A DNA stretch of 64,000 nucleotides from an uncultured Bacteroides sp. (GTDB lineage: Bacteria > Bacteroidota > Bacteroidia > Bacteroidales > Bacteroidaceae), in assembly GCA_949289345.1 (NCBI GenBank), contig CASENS010000006.1:1-64000 (forward strand), written 5' to 3'. Made by a program: the position numbers and the translations under genes. The notes under the pieces are model-generated. The model did no database searches and was not told the origin of the DNA. It saw only the letters and a program-made list of their open reading frames with translations. Shown here piece after piece: positions 43,906 through 53,247 of this stretch. Positions within the stretch are counted from its first letter, which is position 1; the number at the start of each line of letters is the position of its first letter.

Positions 43906-46410
43906 TTACTTGAAAAGATTAACCAATGTAGCAATCATTGTAGCCAATGACGCCGTAGACGTGCCCAAGCCGATAATTTCCGTAGGACTCATCCGCTTCT
44001 TCGGGTCTTTAGCCGGCACAATAATCTCGCAACCCGGTTCAATGGCTTTCGACCGACCGGATTTCAGACGAGATACGGTACCGTTCAGATAAACGACATA
44101 AGCTCTTCTTTTTCTCGCGCCGTTGCCGTAACCTCCGGCCTGGTTGATGTAATAGCTTAAGCTTTCCCCTTCCTTATAAAGAACTGTGTTGGGATACATC
44201 ACCGCACCGTTGATTTTTACGGTACTTACATATTCCGGCACGTACAGAATGTCATTCTCGCGCAACACCATGTCGTACTCTGAACCCGGATTGGCAAGTG
44301 CTTTCTCCAAGTCGATACCTACTGTATAGCGGTCGGATAAATCAAGCTGACGGACTGTTACTGAATCGCTCAGATTAATCATGCGGGAGGTATTTTCCCT
44401 GCGACGACGCTCGTCAGCCGTCATAACGCGAACCAAACGTGCACCCTTCACGTATGCCGCCGGAGTTACTCCACCCGCTTTCGCCACAAGGTCACTCAAA
44501 CGCTCGTTCTTTTTGGACAATGCGTAACTTCCACTAAAAAGCACTTCACCGGAAATCGTGACATTACGTTGCTGATAATAGGCCGGACTACGACGGATAT
44601 AGACTTCGTCAAACGGCATCAAGTGGAAATCATCACTTTCGTCACCTACCAGAAGCCCGTCCTTCAAGTCAAAGGAGAAACTTTCACCGACTGACTCCGC
44701 AAACGCTTCGCTCCGAGGTGATTTCACACGGCGTGCCACCTCAACCTGCACCGTAGCAGCCGCTTCGAGCAAGCCACCCGCCTGGATAACCAAATCCTCC
44801 ACCGTCATGTCCTCCGAATAAAGGAAAGTTCCCGGATTTGCCACTTCACCATGAATGGCCACCGTCTGTTCCTCGCGAAGGTCGTGGATACTCGGTATAT
44901 AGAGGACGTCATTCTTTTGCAAAGGTATATCCGCAGCGGTGCCGTTCAAAATGCCCTTCACATCTACCTGAAGCATTTCATGAGTCAGATCCTCATGTTC
45001 CCTATCCAAGATGGCACGATTTAGGAATGCGTCACCCAACAAGCCTTCCGCTTTCCGTATCAATGATTTTACGGTATTCACTTCGCCATCCAACTGATAC
45101 AAGCCCGGACGATACACCGCACCACGAATTTCAATACGGTTCGAAAAACGGTCCAACACCGCATCTACAGTCACCACATCACCATCATCCATCTCAAATA
45201 CCGCAAAATCCTTTTCATCGACGTTGAACACTTCACGCTCGCGCCCGGTTTTCCGCACTATACGAACCGCTTTCTTATATGCGTCGCCGGTAAAGTCTCC
45301 GGCATATTCCAGCAAGTCACTGACCGACTCCGTCTTTTTCATCTCATAGAACATGGGGCGCTTAATCTTGCCCAATATCTGGACTAAAGAAATATAAGGG
45401 CTTACCAAGATGACATCACCGTCCTGCAAACGGATGTCATCCTCTATCTGTCCTTTCATTATATAACTGTATATATCCAGGTCAGCAATGACATTTTCAT
45501 CCCGCACCACCCGGATGCTGCGCATGCTACCGATGCTGTTTACCCCACCGGCCCGATACAGGGCGTGGAACACGGAAGCGAACGCGGACAACGTATAAGT
45601 GCCCGGCGTCACGACTTCGCCCATCACATTGACCTGAATGGTACGTATCTGTCCCAGCGTAAGGTTCACATGAGTAGTAGGAGCGTCTCCGGACACTCCG
45701 GAATAGATTTTCGAGAACTCCTGCTTCAAATATTCATTCGCCTCACGAACCGTCTTCCCACTTAAATAAACAGGTCCCAACGTGGTTACCCGAATGCAAC
45801 CTTCCGGGGTTATGACCTGCCGGATAGTAGTTTCGGACGCGCCCCACACATCTATAATCACCTCATCACCTGGACCCAACTGATAATTGGCAGGTGTAGC
45901 GGCATTGATATTCGGTTCAAACGTCAATAGGTTATTGGTAAAGATATTGTGACCGAAAATCTCCCATTTGTCACTGTCCGAAGTAGACTGGAAACTCAAA
46001 TTCCGGTTCACCTCCTCCAATTCCGCTAACTGTTCCTGATCTTGAGTCAGTACTTGTCCCTGCCCCTGCATCTGTGCCTGCCCTTGAGTTTGCGCCTGTC
46101 CTCCATTTTGTAATTGCTCTTGAGCCTGCGCTCTTTCCCGTATGACATTATTTCCGACCGCAGCCCCATCCGTTGCGGCAACGCCTTGACGCTGCCCCTG
46201 CTGCCCGTTTTCATATTTCATCCGGATACGCTCCACCTGTTCTTTGGTGACACCACGGCGCATCAGCTCGGTAGTAATCTCCTGCTGACTTTTCCCTGTC
46301 TTTTGGGCATCTTTTACATATTGAACAACCTGATCGTCCGTCATCTGCTGGGCATAAACCGCACCGCATATTAACGAAAAGAAGAATAATAATGTCAGTA
46401 ATCTGCGCAT
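43906..46410 (-). CDS. Wza-type polysaccharide export protein with SLBB repeats
   Basis: An 834-residue exported protein (signal LTLLFFFSLICGAVYAQ). After a helical start (DDQVVQYVKDAQKTGKS) comes a Gln-rich low-complexity linker at about 70-125 (repeats such as AQTQGQAQMQGQGQ). The polysaccharide-export domain follows (YQLGPGDEVIIDVWGASET), and then about six SLBB domains (VNVMGEVVTPGTYTLSAFAS, IEIRGAVYRPGLYQLDG, VAIHGEVANPGTFLYSED, VTISGEVLFSGSYALSKK, VKINGAVMYPNTVLYKEGES). A hydrophobic C-terminus ends the protein. It should form the outer-membrane exit for a capsule or exopolysaccharide with the Wzz partner. It is longer than E. coli Wza because of the extra SLBB units. Confidence 0.9.
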   Translation of the reverse strand: MRRLLTLLFFFSLICGAVYAQQMTDDQVVQYVKDAQKTGKSQQEITTELMRRGVTKEQVERIRMKYENGQQGQRQGVAATDGAAVGNNVIRERAQAQEQLQNGGQAQTQGQAQMQGQGQVLTQDQEQLAELEEVNRNLSFQSTSDSDKWEIFGHNIFTNNLLTFEPNINAATPANYQLGPGDEVIIDVWGASETTIRQVITPEGCIRVTTLGPVYLSGKTVREANEYLKQEFSKIYSGVSGDAPTTHVNLTLGQIRTIQVNVMGEVVTPGTYTLSAFASVFHALYRAGGVNSIGSMRSIRVVRDENVIADLDIYSYIMKGQIEDDIRLQDGDVILVSPYISLVQILGKIKRPMFYEMKKTESVSDLLEYAGDFTGDAYKKAVRIVRKTGREREVFNVDEKDFAVFEMDDGDVVTVDAVLDRFSNRIEIRGAVYRPGLYQLDGEVNTVKSLIRKAEGLLGDAFLNRAILDREHEDLTHEMLQVDVKGILNGTAADIPLQKNDVLYIPSIHDLREEQTVAIHGEVANPGTFLYSEDMTVEDLVIQAGGLLEAAATVQVEVARRVKSPRSEAFAESVGESFSFDLKDGLLVGDESDDFHLMPFDEVYIRRSPAYYQQRNVTISGEVLFSGSYALSKKNERLSDLVAKAGGVTPAAYVKGARLVRVMTADERRRRENTSRMINLSDSVTVRQLDLSDRYTVGIDLEKALANPGSEYDMVLRENDILYVPEYVSTVKINGAVMYPNTVLYKEGESLSYYINQAGGYGNGARKRRAYVVYLNGTVSRLKSGRSKAIEPGCEIIVPAKDPKKRMSPTEIIGLGTSTASLATMIATLVNLFK

Positions 46411-46785
46411 ATCAAAAAAACGTATATAGTTAAGTTTATCAATTGAGTGCGCAAATTTAATACATTATTTTCAGATATTTGTCCTTTATCATTTTTTAGT
46501 TTTTCTCATTTGAAAAGAAATCTACAAAACGACATAAAGATTGTAATCATATAGCGGAGCATCAATCATACAATATATTATTATATTATTTATTCAAGAA
46601 CCTACCCCTCTATCGAACACTGAACTTACATGCCCGAAACACCATTTAAATGTCCAAAAGACCTAAAAACAGCCTTAAATGACAGATTTCGACCTTCCAA
46701 TAGAGCCATTTTAATCGATTTAACTATCCCATAGTATTATATTTTACATTATCTTTGTACGCAGAATTTTAAAAAGTACTATGCC
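46411..46785. promoter_or_regulatory. Divergent promoter region of the export pair and the GH35 gene
   Basis: AT-rich and without genes. A minus-strand -7 box TAAATTTG (46459-46452) suits the Wza-type gene, and a plus-strand TATCTTTG (46750-46757) lies 28 bases before the GH35 ATG. No clear -33 elements or operators are seen. Confidence 0.45.
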
Positions 46786-49149
46786 ATGAACAAATTAATC
46801 TCTATCGCCATCGCCACCCTGTTGTGCCTCGCCACATTAAGCGCACAAACGCAGACCAATGTCGGCAGGCGTACCTTTGAAGCCGGAAAGGGCACCTTCC
46901 TATTGGATGGTAAACCTTTCGTAGTAAAAGCAGCCGAGCTGCATTATCCGCGCATCCCCCAGCCCTACTGGGACCAACGTATCAAGCTGTGCAAAGCGTT
47001 GGGCATGAACACCATCTGCCTTTACGTCTTTTGGAATGCACACGAGTCCCAACCCGGAGTATACAACTTCACCGGGCAGAATGACTTGGCTGCCTTCTGC
47101 CGTCTGTGCCAAGACAACGGCATGTATGTCATCCTGCGCCCCGGTCCCTATGTTTGCGCCGAATGGGAAATGGGCGGCCTGCCTTGGTGGTTACTGAAGA
47201 AAAAAGACATCCGCCTGCGCGAGGACGACCCGTACTTCATCGAGCGTGTAGCTCTCTTCGAGAAAGCAGTAGCCGCCCAAGTGAAAGACCTCACCATACA
47301 GAACGGAGGCCCCATTCTAATGATTCAAGTGGAGAACGAATACGGGTCCTACGGGGAAAGCAAAAAGTATGTAAGCCAGATACGCGACATCGTTCGCAAA
47401 GAATATGGTCCGGACATTACCCTTTTCCAGTGTGACTGGGCTTCCAACTTCGAACTAAACGGCTTGCCCGATCTTGTATGGACAATGAATTTCGGCACGG
47501 GCGCCAACATCGACCAGCAATTTGCCCGACTCAAGGAATTGCGTCCGAACAGTCCGCTGATGTGCTCGGAGTTCTGGAGCGGATGGTTTGACAAGTGGGG
47601 AGCCAACCATGAGACCCGTCCTGCCGAGGACATGATAGCCGGCATTGACGAAATGCTTTCTAAAGGCATTTCCTTCAGCCTCTACATGACCCACGGAGGA
47701 ACGAACTGGAGCCATTGGGCAGGAGCCAACTCGCCAGGCTTCGCACCGGACGTGACGTCCTACGATTATGACGCCCCCATCAGCGAATCGGGTCAAACCA
47801 CGCCCAAATACTTTGCTCTGCGCAAGACACTGGCCAAGTACATGGACGGAGAAAAGCAGGCACGCATCCCCAAGCTTATCAAACCCATCGCCATCAAGGA
47901 ATTCCAACTGACCGAAATGGCGCCGCTCTTCACCAATTTACCCCAGGCCAAGAAAGATATGGACATACGTACGATGGAGGAATACGACCAAGGCTTCGGC
48001 AGCATCCTCTACCGTACCACCCTGCCCCAGATAAAGACTTCGGCCCAACTTACCGTAAACGAGGCGCACGATTATGCGCAAATCTTCGTAGATGGAACCT
48101 ATATAGGCAAGCTGGACCGCCGCAATGGAGAGAAACAACTCACACTGCCCGCCTGCCCTAAAGGTGCCCAGCTAGACATCTTGGTAGAGGCCATGGGACG
48201 CATCAACTTTGGACGTGCCATCAAAGACTTCAAGGGTATCACGGAGAAAGTAGAGTTGACCATGGACATTGACGGATATCCTTTCGTATACAATATGAAG
48301 AATTGGGAAGTGTTCAATCTGGAAGACACATACGAATTCTACCAAGGCATGAACTTCCAACCTATTAAAAATCTGAAGGACGAGAAAGGTCAGCGCATAC
48401 CGGGCTGCTACCGAGGCACGTTCCAGGTGAAGAAGCCCAGTGACACGTTCCTTAACTTTGAAACGTGGGGTAAAGGCCTGGTTTATGTTAACGGCCACGG
48501 ATTGGGACGCATTTGGGAAATAGGGCCTCAACAGACCCTTTATGTACCGGGATGCTGGTTGAAGAAAGGAGAGAACGAAATATTGGTGTTCGACATCATC
48601 GGCCCTAAGGAAGCCAAATCCGAAGGTCTGACCGAACCTCTGCTCGACCAATTGCTTGTAAGCAAACCCCTAACTCACCGCAATGAAGGAGAAAACCTCG
48701 ACCTCAGTGCCGAAAAACCCGTAAAGGCCGGTAGTTTTAACCCCGGCAATGGATGGCAGGAAGTGAAGTTTGACAAACCCGTAAACGGACGTTACGTATG
48801 CATTGAAGCCCTTAACGCTCAAGACGGCAAAGACTTGGCCTGCATTGCCGAGATGTACCTGTTGGATGCCAACGGAGAACGCCTCTCGCGCGAGCCATGG
48901 ATTGTAAAGTATGCCGATAGCGAAGACGTAGCCCATGTAAACCGCTCGGCCGACAAGACCTTCGACCTGCAAGAGTCGACCTATTGGAGTACCGAAAAAG
49001 GCAAACAATACCCACATGCGGTGGTTATCGACCTAGGCGCTGTACATACGCTAAGCGCTTTCCAATACCTACCCCGCATGGAAAGTGAAGTACCGGGCGG
49101 CATCAAGGATTTCAAGATTTACGTGAAAACAGAGCCGTTCAGCTATTAA
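46786..49149 (+). CDS. GH35 beta-galactosidase with C-terminal discoidin-like domain
   Basis: A 787-residue secreted enzyme (signal MNKLISIAIATLLCLATLSA). The TIM barrel begins FLLDGKPFVVKAAELHYPRI. It holds the acid/base Glu in ILMIQVENEYGSYG and the nucleophile Glu in PLMCSEFWSGWFDKWG. Beta-rich accessory domains follow (about 400-620). The final 150 residues (NGWQEVKFDKPVNGRYVCIE, YPHAVVIDLGAVHTLSAFQY) look like an F5/8 type C carbohydrate-binding module. It removes terminal beta-galactose from host or plant glycans in the periplasm or at the surface. It stands alone on the plus strand and ends at a strong hairpin. The galactose genes downstream would use its product. Confidence 0.93.
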   Translation: MNKLISIAIATLLCLATLSAQTQTNVGRRTFEAGKGTFLLDGKPFVVKAAELHYPRIPQPYWDQRIKLCKALGMNTICLYVFWNAHESQPGVYNFTGQNDLAAFCRLCQDNGMYVILRPGPYVCAEWEMGGLPWWLLKKKDIRLREDDPYFIERVALFEKAVAAQVKDLTIQNGGPILMIQVENEYGSYGESKKYVSQIRDIVRKEYGPDITLFQCDWASNFELNGLPDLVWTMNFGTGANIDQQFARLKELRPNSPLMCSEFWSGWFDKWGANHETRPAEDMIAGIDEMLSKGISFSLYMTHGGTNWSHWAGANSPGFAPDVTSYDYDAPISESGQTTPKYFALRKTLAKYMDGEKQARIPKLIKPIAIKEFQLTEMAPLFTNLPQAKKDMDIRTMEEYDQGFGSILYRTTLPQIKTSAQLTVNEAHDYAQIFVDGTYIGKLDRRNGEKQLTLPACPKGAQLDILVEAMGRINFGRAIKDFKGITEKVELTMDIDGYPFVYNMKNWEVFNLEDTYEFYQGMNFQPIKNLKDEKGQRIPGCYRGTFQVKKPSDTFLNFETWGKGLVYVNGHGLGRIWEIGPQQTLYVPGCWLKKGENEILVFDIIGPKEAKSEGLTEPLLDQLLVSKPLTHRNEGENLDLSAEKPVKAGSFNPGNGWQEVKFDKPVNGRYVCIEALNAQDGKDLACIAEMYLLDANGERLSREPWIVKYADSEDVAHVNRSADKTFDLQESTYWSTEKGKQYPHAVVIDLGAVHTLSAFQYLPRMESEVPGGIKDFKIYVKTEPFSY

Positions 49150-49166
49150 TTTAATGGAAACTGTCA

Positions 49167-49200
49167 TAACAAAGTGCTGATTTAAGTCAGCACTTTGTTA
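49167..49200. terminator. Bidirectional hairpin terminator
   Basis: A perfect 14-base stem (49167-49180 with 49187-49200) with a 6-base loop lies between the convergent GH35 and GH43 genes. Confidence 0.8.
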
Positions 49201-49221
49201 TTCATAGCATAACGATTCCAG

Positions 49222-50331
49222 TTAGGAACGAGGACCGGAAATTATCGGAAGCCCCTCTTCACCGAAAGAAATCGGAAGCCAAAGATATCCTGAATACATC
49301 AGGCTTTCCGGTTTCCATAGATCGCCCATAAAAAGAAGCCGATTACCGGGTAAGGCAAGCACATAAGTGCTTTGCCCGCCAAAAGTCCTATCAGCTCCTT
49401 CGCCCACAAAAGGTGTAGGATGCTGTTTCCAAGGTCCCCAAATAGATGGTGCAGAGAACAACCGGGCTTCATTAGGCGCCCAACCTGTACAACCGGAACA
49501 TATCATCCAATACACACCTTCACGCTTGAATATGGCAGGAGCTTCATTATGTCCGCCGGGAAACAAACGAATATATCGTCCCGAGTGTTTTTGATAATCA
49601 TCAGTCAACTCTGCAATCTGCAAAGTCAGATTTTCTTCGGACGAATAAATATGATATGCCTTGCCATCATCATCCACATACAAAGTCATGTCGCGTGACA
49701 TCTGCCCTCCGGCTAAATCCCGATGCACAAACAGACCGCATTCCACAGCTTTCCTCCATTCGGGCGTCCACCATTTCTGATATTGAGCAGTATCCAGTTT
49801 CGCTTCGCGCTCTTCCTGTGTCATGTTCTCAGGATAAATTCCCGGATTAACACGTCCCGAATGCAAAAAACGGTAAGGTCCTGTAGGAGTATCACTGATA
49901 GCGACTCCAGCACGGGCTGCGGCATAGCCTTGACCTTTCAGCTCCAAATGAAACCACATCACAAATTTTCCGGTTTTTGCATTGTAAACCACCTTCGGAC
50001 GTTCCATGATGCACCCCTTTTCTATCTCGCTACCTGGTTCTGAAGACACGGACAAAGCCACACCCTCATACTTCCAATCACAAAGGTTTTCCGAAGAATA
50101 GCAGTTTACACCCACCTCGGTGACAAATCCCTTGTCCGGACGATGTTCACCAAACCAATAATACTTACCTTCGTATGACAGTATTCCTCCGCCGTGCGCA
50201 TTGATATACTCACCCGAAATATCTTTCCACTCGGTAGGAAGAACAAGTCCCACAGTCGTCCCTTCCTGTCTTCCTTTGCATGAGGCCAACAAAAGAGATC
50301 CAAACAACAGCATTAAAATAAACCTTTTCAT
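49222..50331 (-). CDS. GH43-type five-bladed beta-propeller glycosidase, lipoprotein
   Basis: A 369-residue protein with a lipoprotein signal (FILMLLFGSLLLASC). The propeller shows NAHGGGILSYEGKYYWFGEH at the start, in place of the usual DPxx start, then CIMERPKVVYNAKTGKFVMW, ARAGVAISDTPTGPYRFLHS, SRDMTLYVDDDGKAYHIYSS and GHNEAPAIFKREGVYWMICS with the acid Glu. This pattern fits the GH43 branch (near subfamily 34) active on galactose or arabinose side chains; the exact activity is not fixed by reading. It converges on the GH35 beta-galactosidase gene, and galactokinase lies upstream on the same strand. Confidence 0.85.
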   Translation of the reverse strand: MKRFILMLLFGSLLLASCKGRQEGTTVGLVLPTEWKDISGEYINAHGGGILSYEGKYYWFGEHRPDKGFVTEVGVNCYSSENLCDWKYEGVALSVSSEPGSEIEKGCIMERPKVVYNAKTGKFVMWFHLELKGQGYAAARAGVAISDTPTGPYRFLHSGRVNPGIYPENMTQEEREAKLDTAQYQKWWTPEWRKAVECGLFVHRDLAGGQMSRDMTLYVDDDGKAYHIYSSEENLTLQIAELTDDYQKHSGRYIRLFPGGHNEAPAIFKREGVYWMICSGCTGWAPNEARLFSAPSIWGPWKQHPTPFVGEGADRTFGGQSTYVLALPGNRLLFMGDLWKPESLMYSGYLWLPISFGEEGLPIISGPRS

Positions 50332-50455
50332 TCGACTTGTATTTATAAAGATTACGATTAAACGCTACAAATATAGCGAAAATGAGCCAATTCGAGAATT
50401 CAGTTGTGAATTATTGATTGATATAGCAACAAACTTACACCAGTGGCCTGGCCAC

Positions 50456-50543
50456 CATTGGTTACCCGTCCAAGTATTATTGGATACTTTGTCATTTATA
50501 TAAGGATACTCCGCCGGTTATCCTTGGATACTTTCGCAACCGG
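50456..50543. repeat. Interspersed repeat, copy B
   Basis: The partner of the copy at 31849. Three GGATACT words occur here, about 28 and 20 bases apart (near 50482, 50504 and 50525). It lies in the 333-base gap between the GH43 start and the galactokinase terminator, which otherwise shows no gene. Confidence 0.7.
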
Positions 50544-50583
50544 ATTTCCGGACTGTCTCCCCCTAAAATGGCCAAAGAATACT

Positions 50584-50624
50584 AAAACGCGGAATTCCAA
50601 GATTTTTCATCTTAGAACCCCGCG
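50584..50624 (-). terminator. Terminator of the galactose operon
   Basis: On the minus strand a stem with CGCGG/CCGCG at its base (50620-50624 with 50588-50592) and AAGAT/ATCTT inside is followed by four T (50587-50584), about 40 bases beyond the galactokinase stop. Confidence 0.75.
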
Positions 50625-50663
50625 CTAAAAAACGAGATATCAAAGTATTTATTCCCAGGTCAC

Positions 50664-51818
50664 TTATTCCAATCTACGCGCACCGTCACTGATTACCACG
50701 TCATAAATTTTCGGACTTCTGCCGAACTTCTTTTTGAATTCCTCCTTGGCTGTTTCAATGAAAGTCGAGTAAAGTTCGTCTTTCACTAAGTTGATAGTGC
50801 AGCCACCAAATCCGCCACCCATCACGCGTGAGCCTGTCACACCACAATCAAACGCAATATCATTCAAGAAATCCAGTTCCTCGCAACTTACTTCGTATAG
50901 TTTGCTCATGCCATGATGTGTTTCGTACATTTTCTGACCGACCGTCTCATAATCGCCTTTCTCCAATGCATCACAAACATCAAGCACACGTTGAATTTCC
51001 TCAATCACGTATTCGGCACGCTTATAATCTTCTTCAGATACTTCAGCCTTTACTTCCTGCAGCATTTCCATTGTGCAGTCACGCAAGAATTCCACATGAG
51101 GATGTCTGGCCTGTATGGCAGCCACTACGGCCTCACAACTTTGACGGCGTTTATTGTATGCAGACGAAGCCAACTCATGCTTAACCACCGAATCGACCAG
51201 CACCAATCTGTAACCTACCGGTTCAAAAGGATAATACTGGTATTCTAATGAACGGCAATCCAAACGAATCAGTTTGCCTTTCTTTCCGAATACGGAAGCG
51301 AACTGGTCCATAATACCGCAGTTTACGCCACAATAATTATGTTCTGTAGCCTGACCGACCTTGGCCAGTTCGAACTTATCAATCTTGTTGTCGCCGAACA
51401 AGTCGTTCAGCGCATAGGCGTAAGTACTTTCCAAAGCTGCGGAAGAAGACATACCGGCTCCCAGAGGCACATCACCGGCAAATGCCGTATTGAATCCCTG
51501 CACGTCAACACCGCGTTTAATCATTTCACGACATACACCGAAGATATATCTTGCCCAGCTGGCACGAGGAGCGTCTTCTTCGTTCAACCCGAATTCTACA
51601 TAGTCTTTCAAGTCAATCGAATAAGCCTTGACTGTTTTTGTCCCGTTAGGCTTGATTTCCGCTATCATACCTTTGTCTATTGCGCCAGGGAATACAAAAC
51701 CACCATTGTAGTCAGTATGTTCTCCAATCAGGTTTATGCGTCCCGGAGAAGCATAAACAGCTCCCGTAGTTCCATCAAAATGTTTAATGAAACGACTTCT
51801 TACGTGTTCAATATCCAT
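50664..51818 (-). CDS. galK: Galactokinase
   Basis: A 384-residue GHMP kinase at normal galactokinase length. Motifs are GRINLIGEHTDYNGGFVFPG (substrate-binding signature), VPLGAGMSSSAALESTYAYA (ATP loop), CGIMDQFASVFGKKG with the catalytic Asp, and GSRVMGGGFGGCTINLVKDE near the end. It phosphorylates alpha-galactose at C1 in the Leloir pathway. Upstream on the same strand are the sugar permease (69-base gap) and the aldose epimerase, so the three form a galactose uptake and entry operon. The GH35 and GH43 enzymes nearby could supply the galactose. Confidence 0.96.
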   Translation of the reverse strand: MDIEHVRSRFIKHFDGTTGAVYASPGRINLIGEHTDYNGGFVFPGAIDKGMIAEIKPNGTKTVKAYSIDLKDYVEFGLNEEDAPRASWARYIFGVCREMIKRGVDVQGFNTAFAGDVPLGAGMSSSAALESTYAYALNDLFGDNKIDKFELAKVGQATEHNYCGVNCGIMDQFASVFGKKGKLIRLDCRSLEYQYYPFEPVGYRLVLVDSVVKHELASSAYNKRRQSCEAVVAAIQARHPHVEFLRDCTMEMLQEVKAEVSEEDYKRAEYVIEEIQRVLDVCDALEKGDYETVGQKMYETHHGMSKLYEVSCEELDFLNDIAFDCGVTGSRVMGGGFGGCTINLVKDELYSTFIETAKEEFKKKFGRSPKIYDVVISDGARRLE

Positions 51819-51887
51819 GATACTTATAATTTAATAGGTGAATAACTTAAATTACCTTTATTACTTTATTTCCTAAATCTTATGTCA

Positions 51888-53198
51888 TCAATCAACGGGG
51901 ATGTCCTTATTGACATTCTTGCAACCGACAAGCCCGTAGAACAACAGGTAGGCAAGCGCAATAATAATCACCCAATAACTATTCATAAATCCGGCAACGT
52001 CAGCCAACCATCCTTGGATAAGAGGAAGGATGCCGCCACCGCATACCAATACCATAAACAGGCCGGAAGCAGCAGCCAGATATTTACCAAGACCTTCTAC
52101 CGCCAAATTGAAAATACCGCCCCACATGATAGACGTACACAAACCTACCAAAACCAGATACATGGCGTTAATAGGCACCTCAGCCATGCCAAATGACAAA
52201 CCGCCAGTCGGGCTCTGCTGCAACACCGGTAAATTAACCAGCGTACCGGTAGAAGAAAAGATTGCCAGCAACACCAACACAAGCCCTACACCGGATGTAA
52301 CTATCATCATAACACGACTCGACACTCTGGCTCCCAAAGAAGCACCTGTAAGACGACCGACCAACATCAACAGCCAATAGGTGCCAACAACGAAACCCGA
52401 TATGGTGGAAGCAATGCCTGCACCTCCTTTAGCTACAGACTCGGTCAAGAACAGGTTCAACGTACCCGGCACACCTACTTCAACGCCTACATATACAAAT
52501 ATGGCAATGGCACCCAATACAAAGTGACGAAACTTGAGCGCACCTTTCATCAGCGTACTGATAGGTTCAGTACTCTTAGCCGTGCTTGGTTCGGGAATGT
52601 GTACAAACAACAGGACAAAGAATGCAAATGCAAACACCGCCATAGCCGTATACATTACGGGGAATATTTGTGATATAGTAGCCTTTTCTATCGAACCGGC
52701 AATCAAGATACCCACGAACATCGGTGTAATGGTAGCCATGATAGAGTTGAAAGAACCACCAACCTGAATAAGCTGATTTCCCTTATTACCTTCACCGCCC
52801 AATTTGTTCAACATCGGGTTGACAACGCTATTGAGCAAACACATGGAAAAGCCGGAAATGAACGCACCAATCAGATAGACACCAAATGCAGCCGAAGGAC
52901 TGGCATGACCGGATAGATATTGGACGCCCACACCGATAAAGCCGACAGCTACGGCAATCAGTGCTGTTTTCTTGTAGCCCACACGCGTCAGCAAAATACC
53001 ACTGGGAATACCCATTACAGCGTATGCGATAAAGTTACCCAGATTTCCCAACATGCCAAGCGCATTGGAAACGGAAAACTGATTTTTCAACACAATTCCC
53101 ATCGGTGCCGCAAGATTGGTGACGAACGCAATCATACCGAACAGGAAAATCATGGTTATGATGGCAATGATATTACCATTTTGTTTTTGTTGTGACAT
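51888..53198 (-). CDS. MFS sugar transporter, FucP/GluP type
   Basis: A 436-residue inner-membrane protein with about 12 hydrophobic helices. It begins IIAIITMIFLFGMIAFVTNL. Other marks are NFIAYAVMGIPSGILLTRVG with the MFS loop motif after helix 2, YKKTALIAVAVGFIGVGVQY, and MCLLNSVVNPMLNKLGGEGN, which is conserved in the FucP/GluP glucose/galactose symporters. Lying between the aldose epimerase and galactokinase genes, it most likely imports galactose or glucose with protons. The preference between hexoses is inferred from context. Confidence 0.9.
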   Translation of the reverse strand: MSQQKQNGNIIAIITMIFLFGMIAFVTNLAAPMGIVLKNQFSVSNALGMLGNLGNFIAYAVMGIPSGILLTRVGYKKTALIAVAVGFIGVGVQYLSGHASPSAAFGVYLIGAFISGFSMCLLNSVVNPMLNKLGGEGNKGNQLIQVGGSFNSIMATITPMFVGILIAGSIEKATISQIFPVMYTAMAVFAFAFFVLLFVHIPEPSTAKSTEPISTLMKGALKFRHFVLGAIAIFVYVGVEVGVPGTLNLFLTESVAKGGAGIASTISGFVVGTYWLLMLVGRLTGASLGARVSSRVMMIVTSGVGLVLVLLAIFSSTGTLVNLPVLQQSPTGGLSFGMAEVPINAMYLVLVGLCTSIMWGGIFNLAVEGLGKYLAAASGLFMVLVCGGGILPLIQGWLADVAGFMNSYWVIIIALAYLLFYGLVGCKNVNKDIPVD

Positions 53199-53247
53199 GG
53201 TTTTATTTAATCTAAAATTAATGAGTTGGTTAATAATCTTTCTGTTT

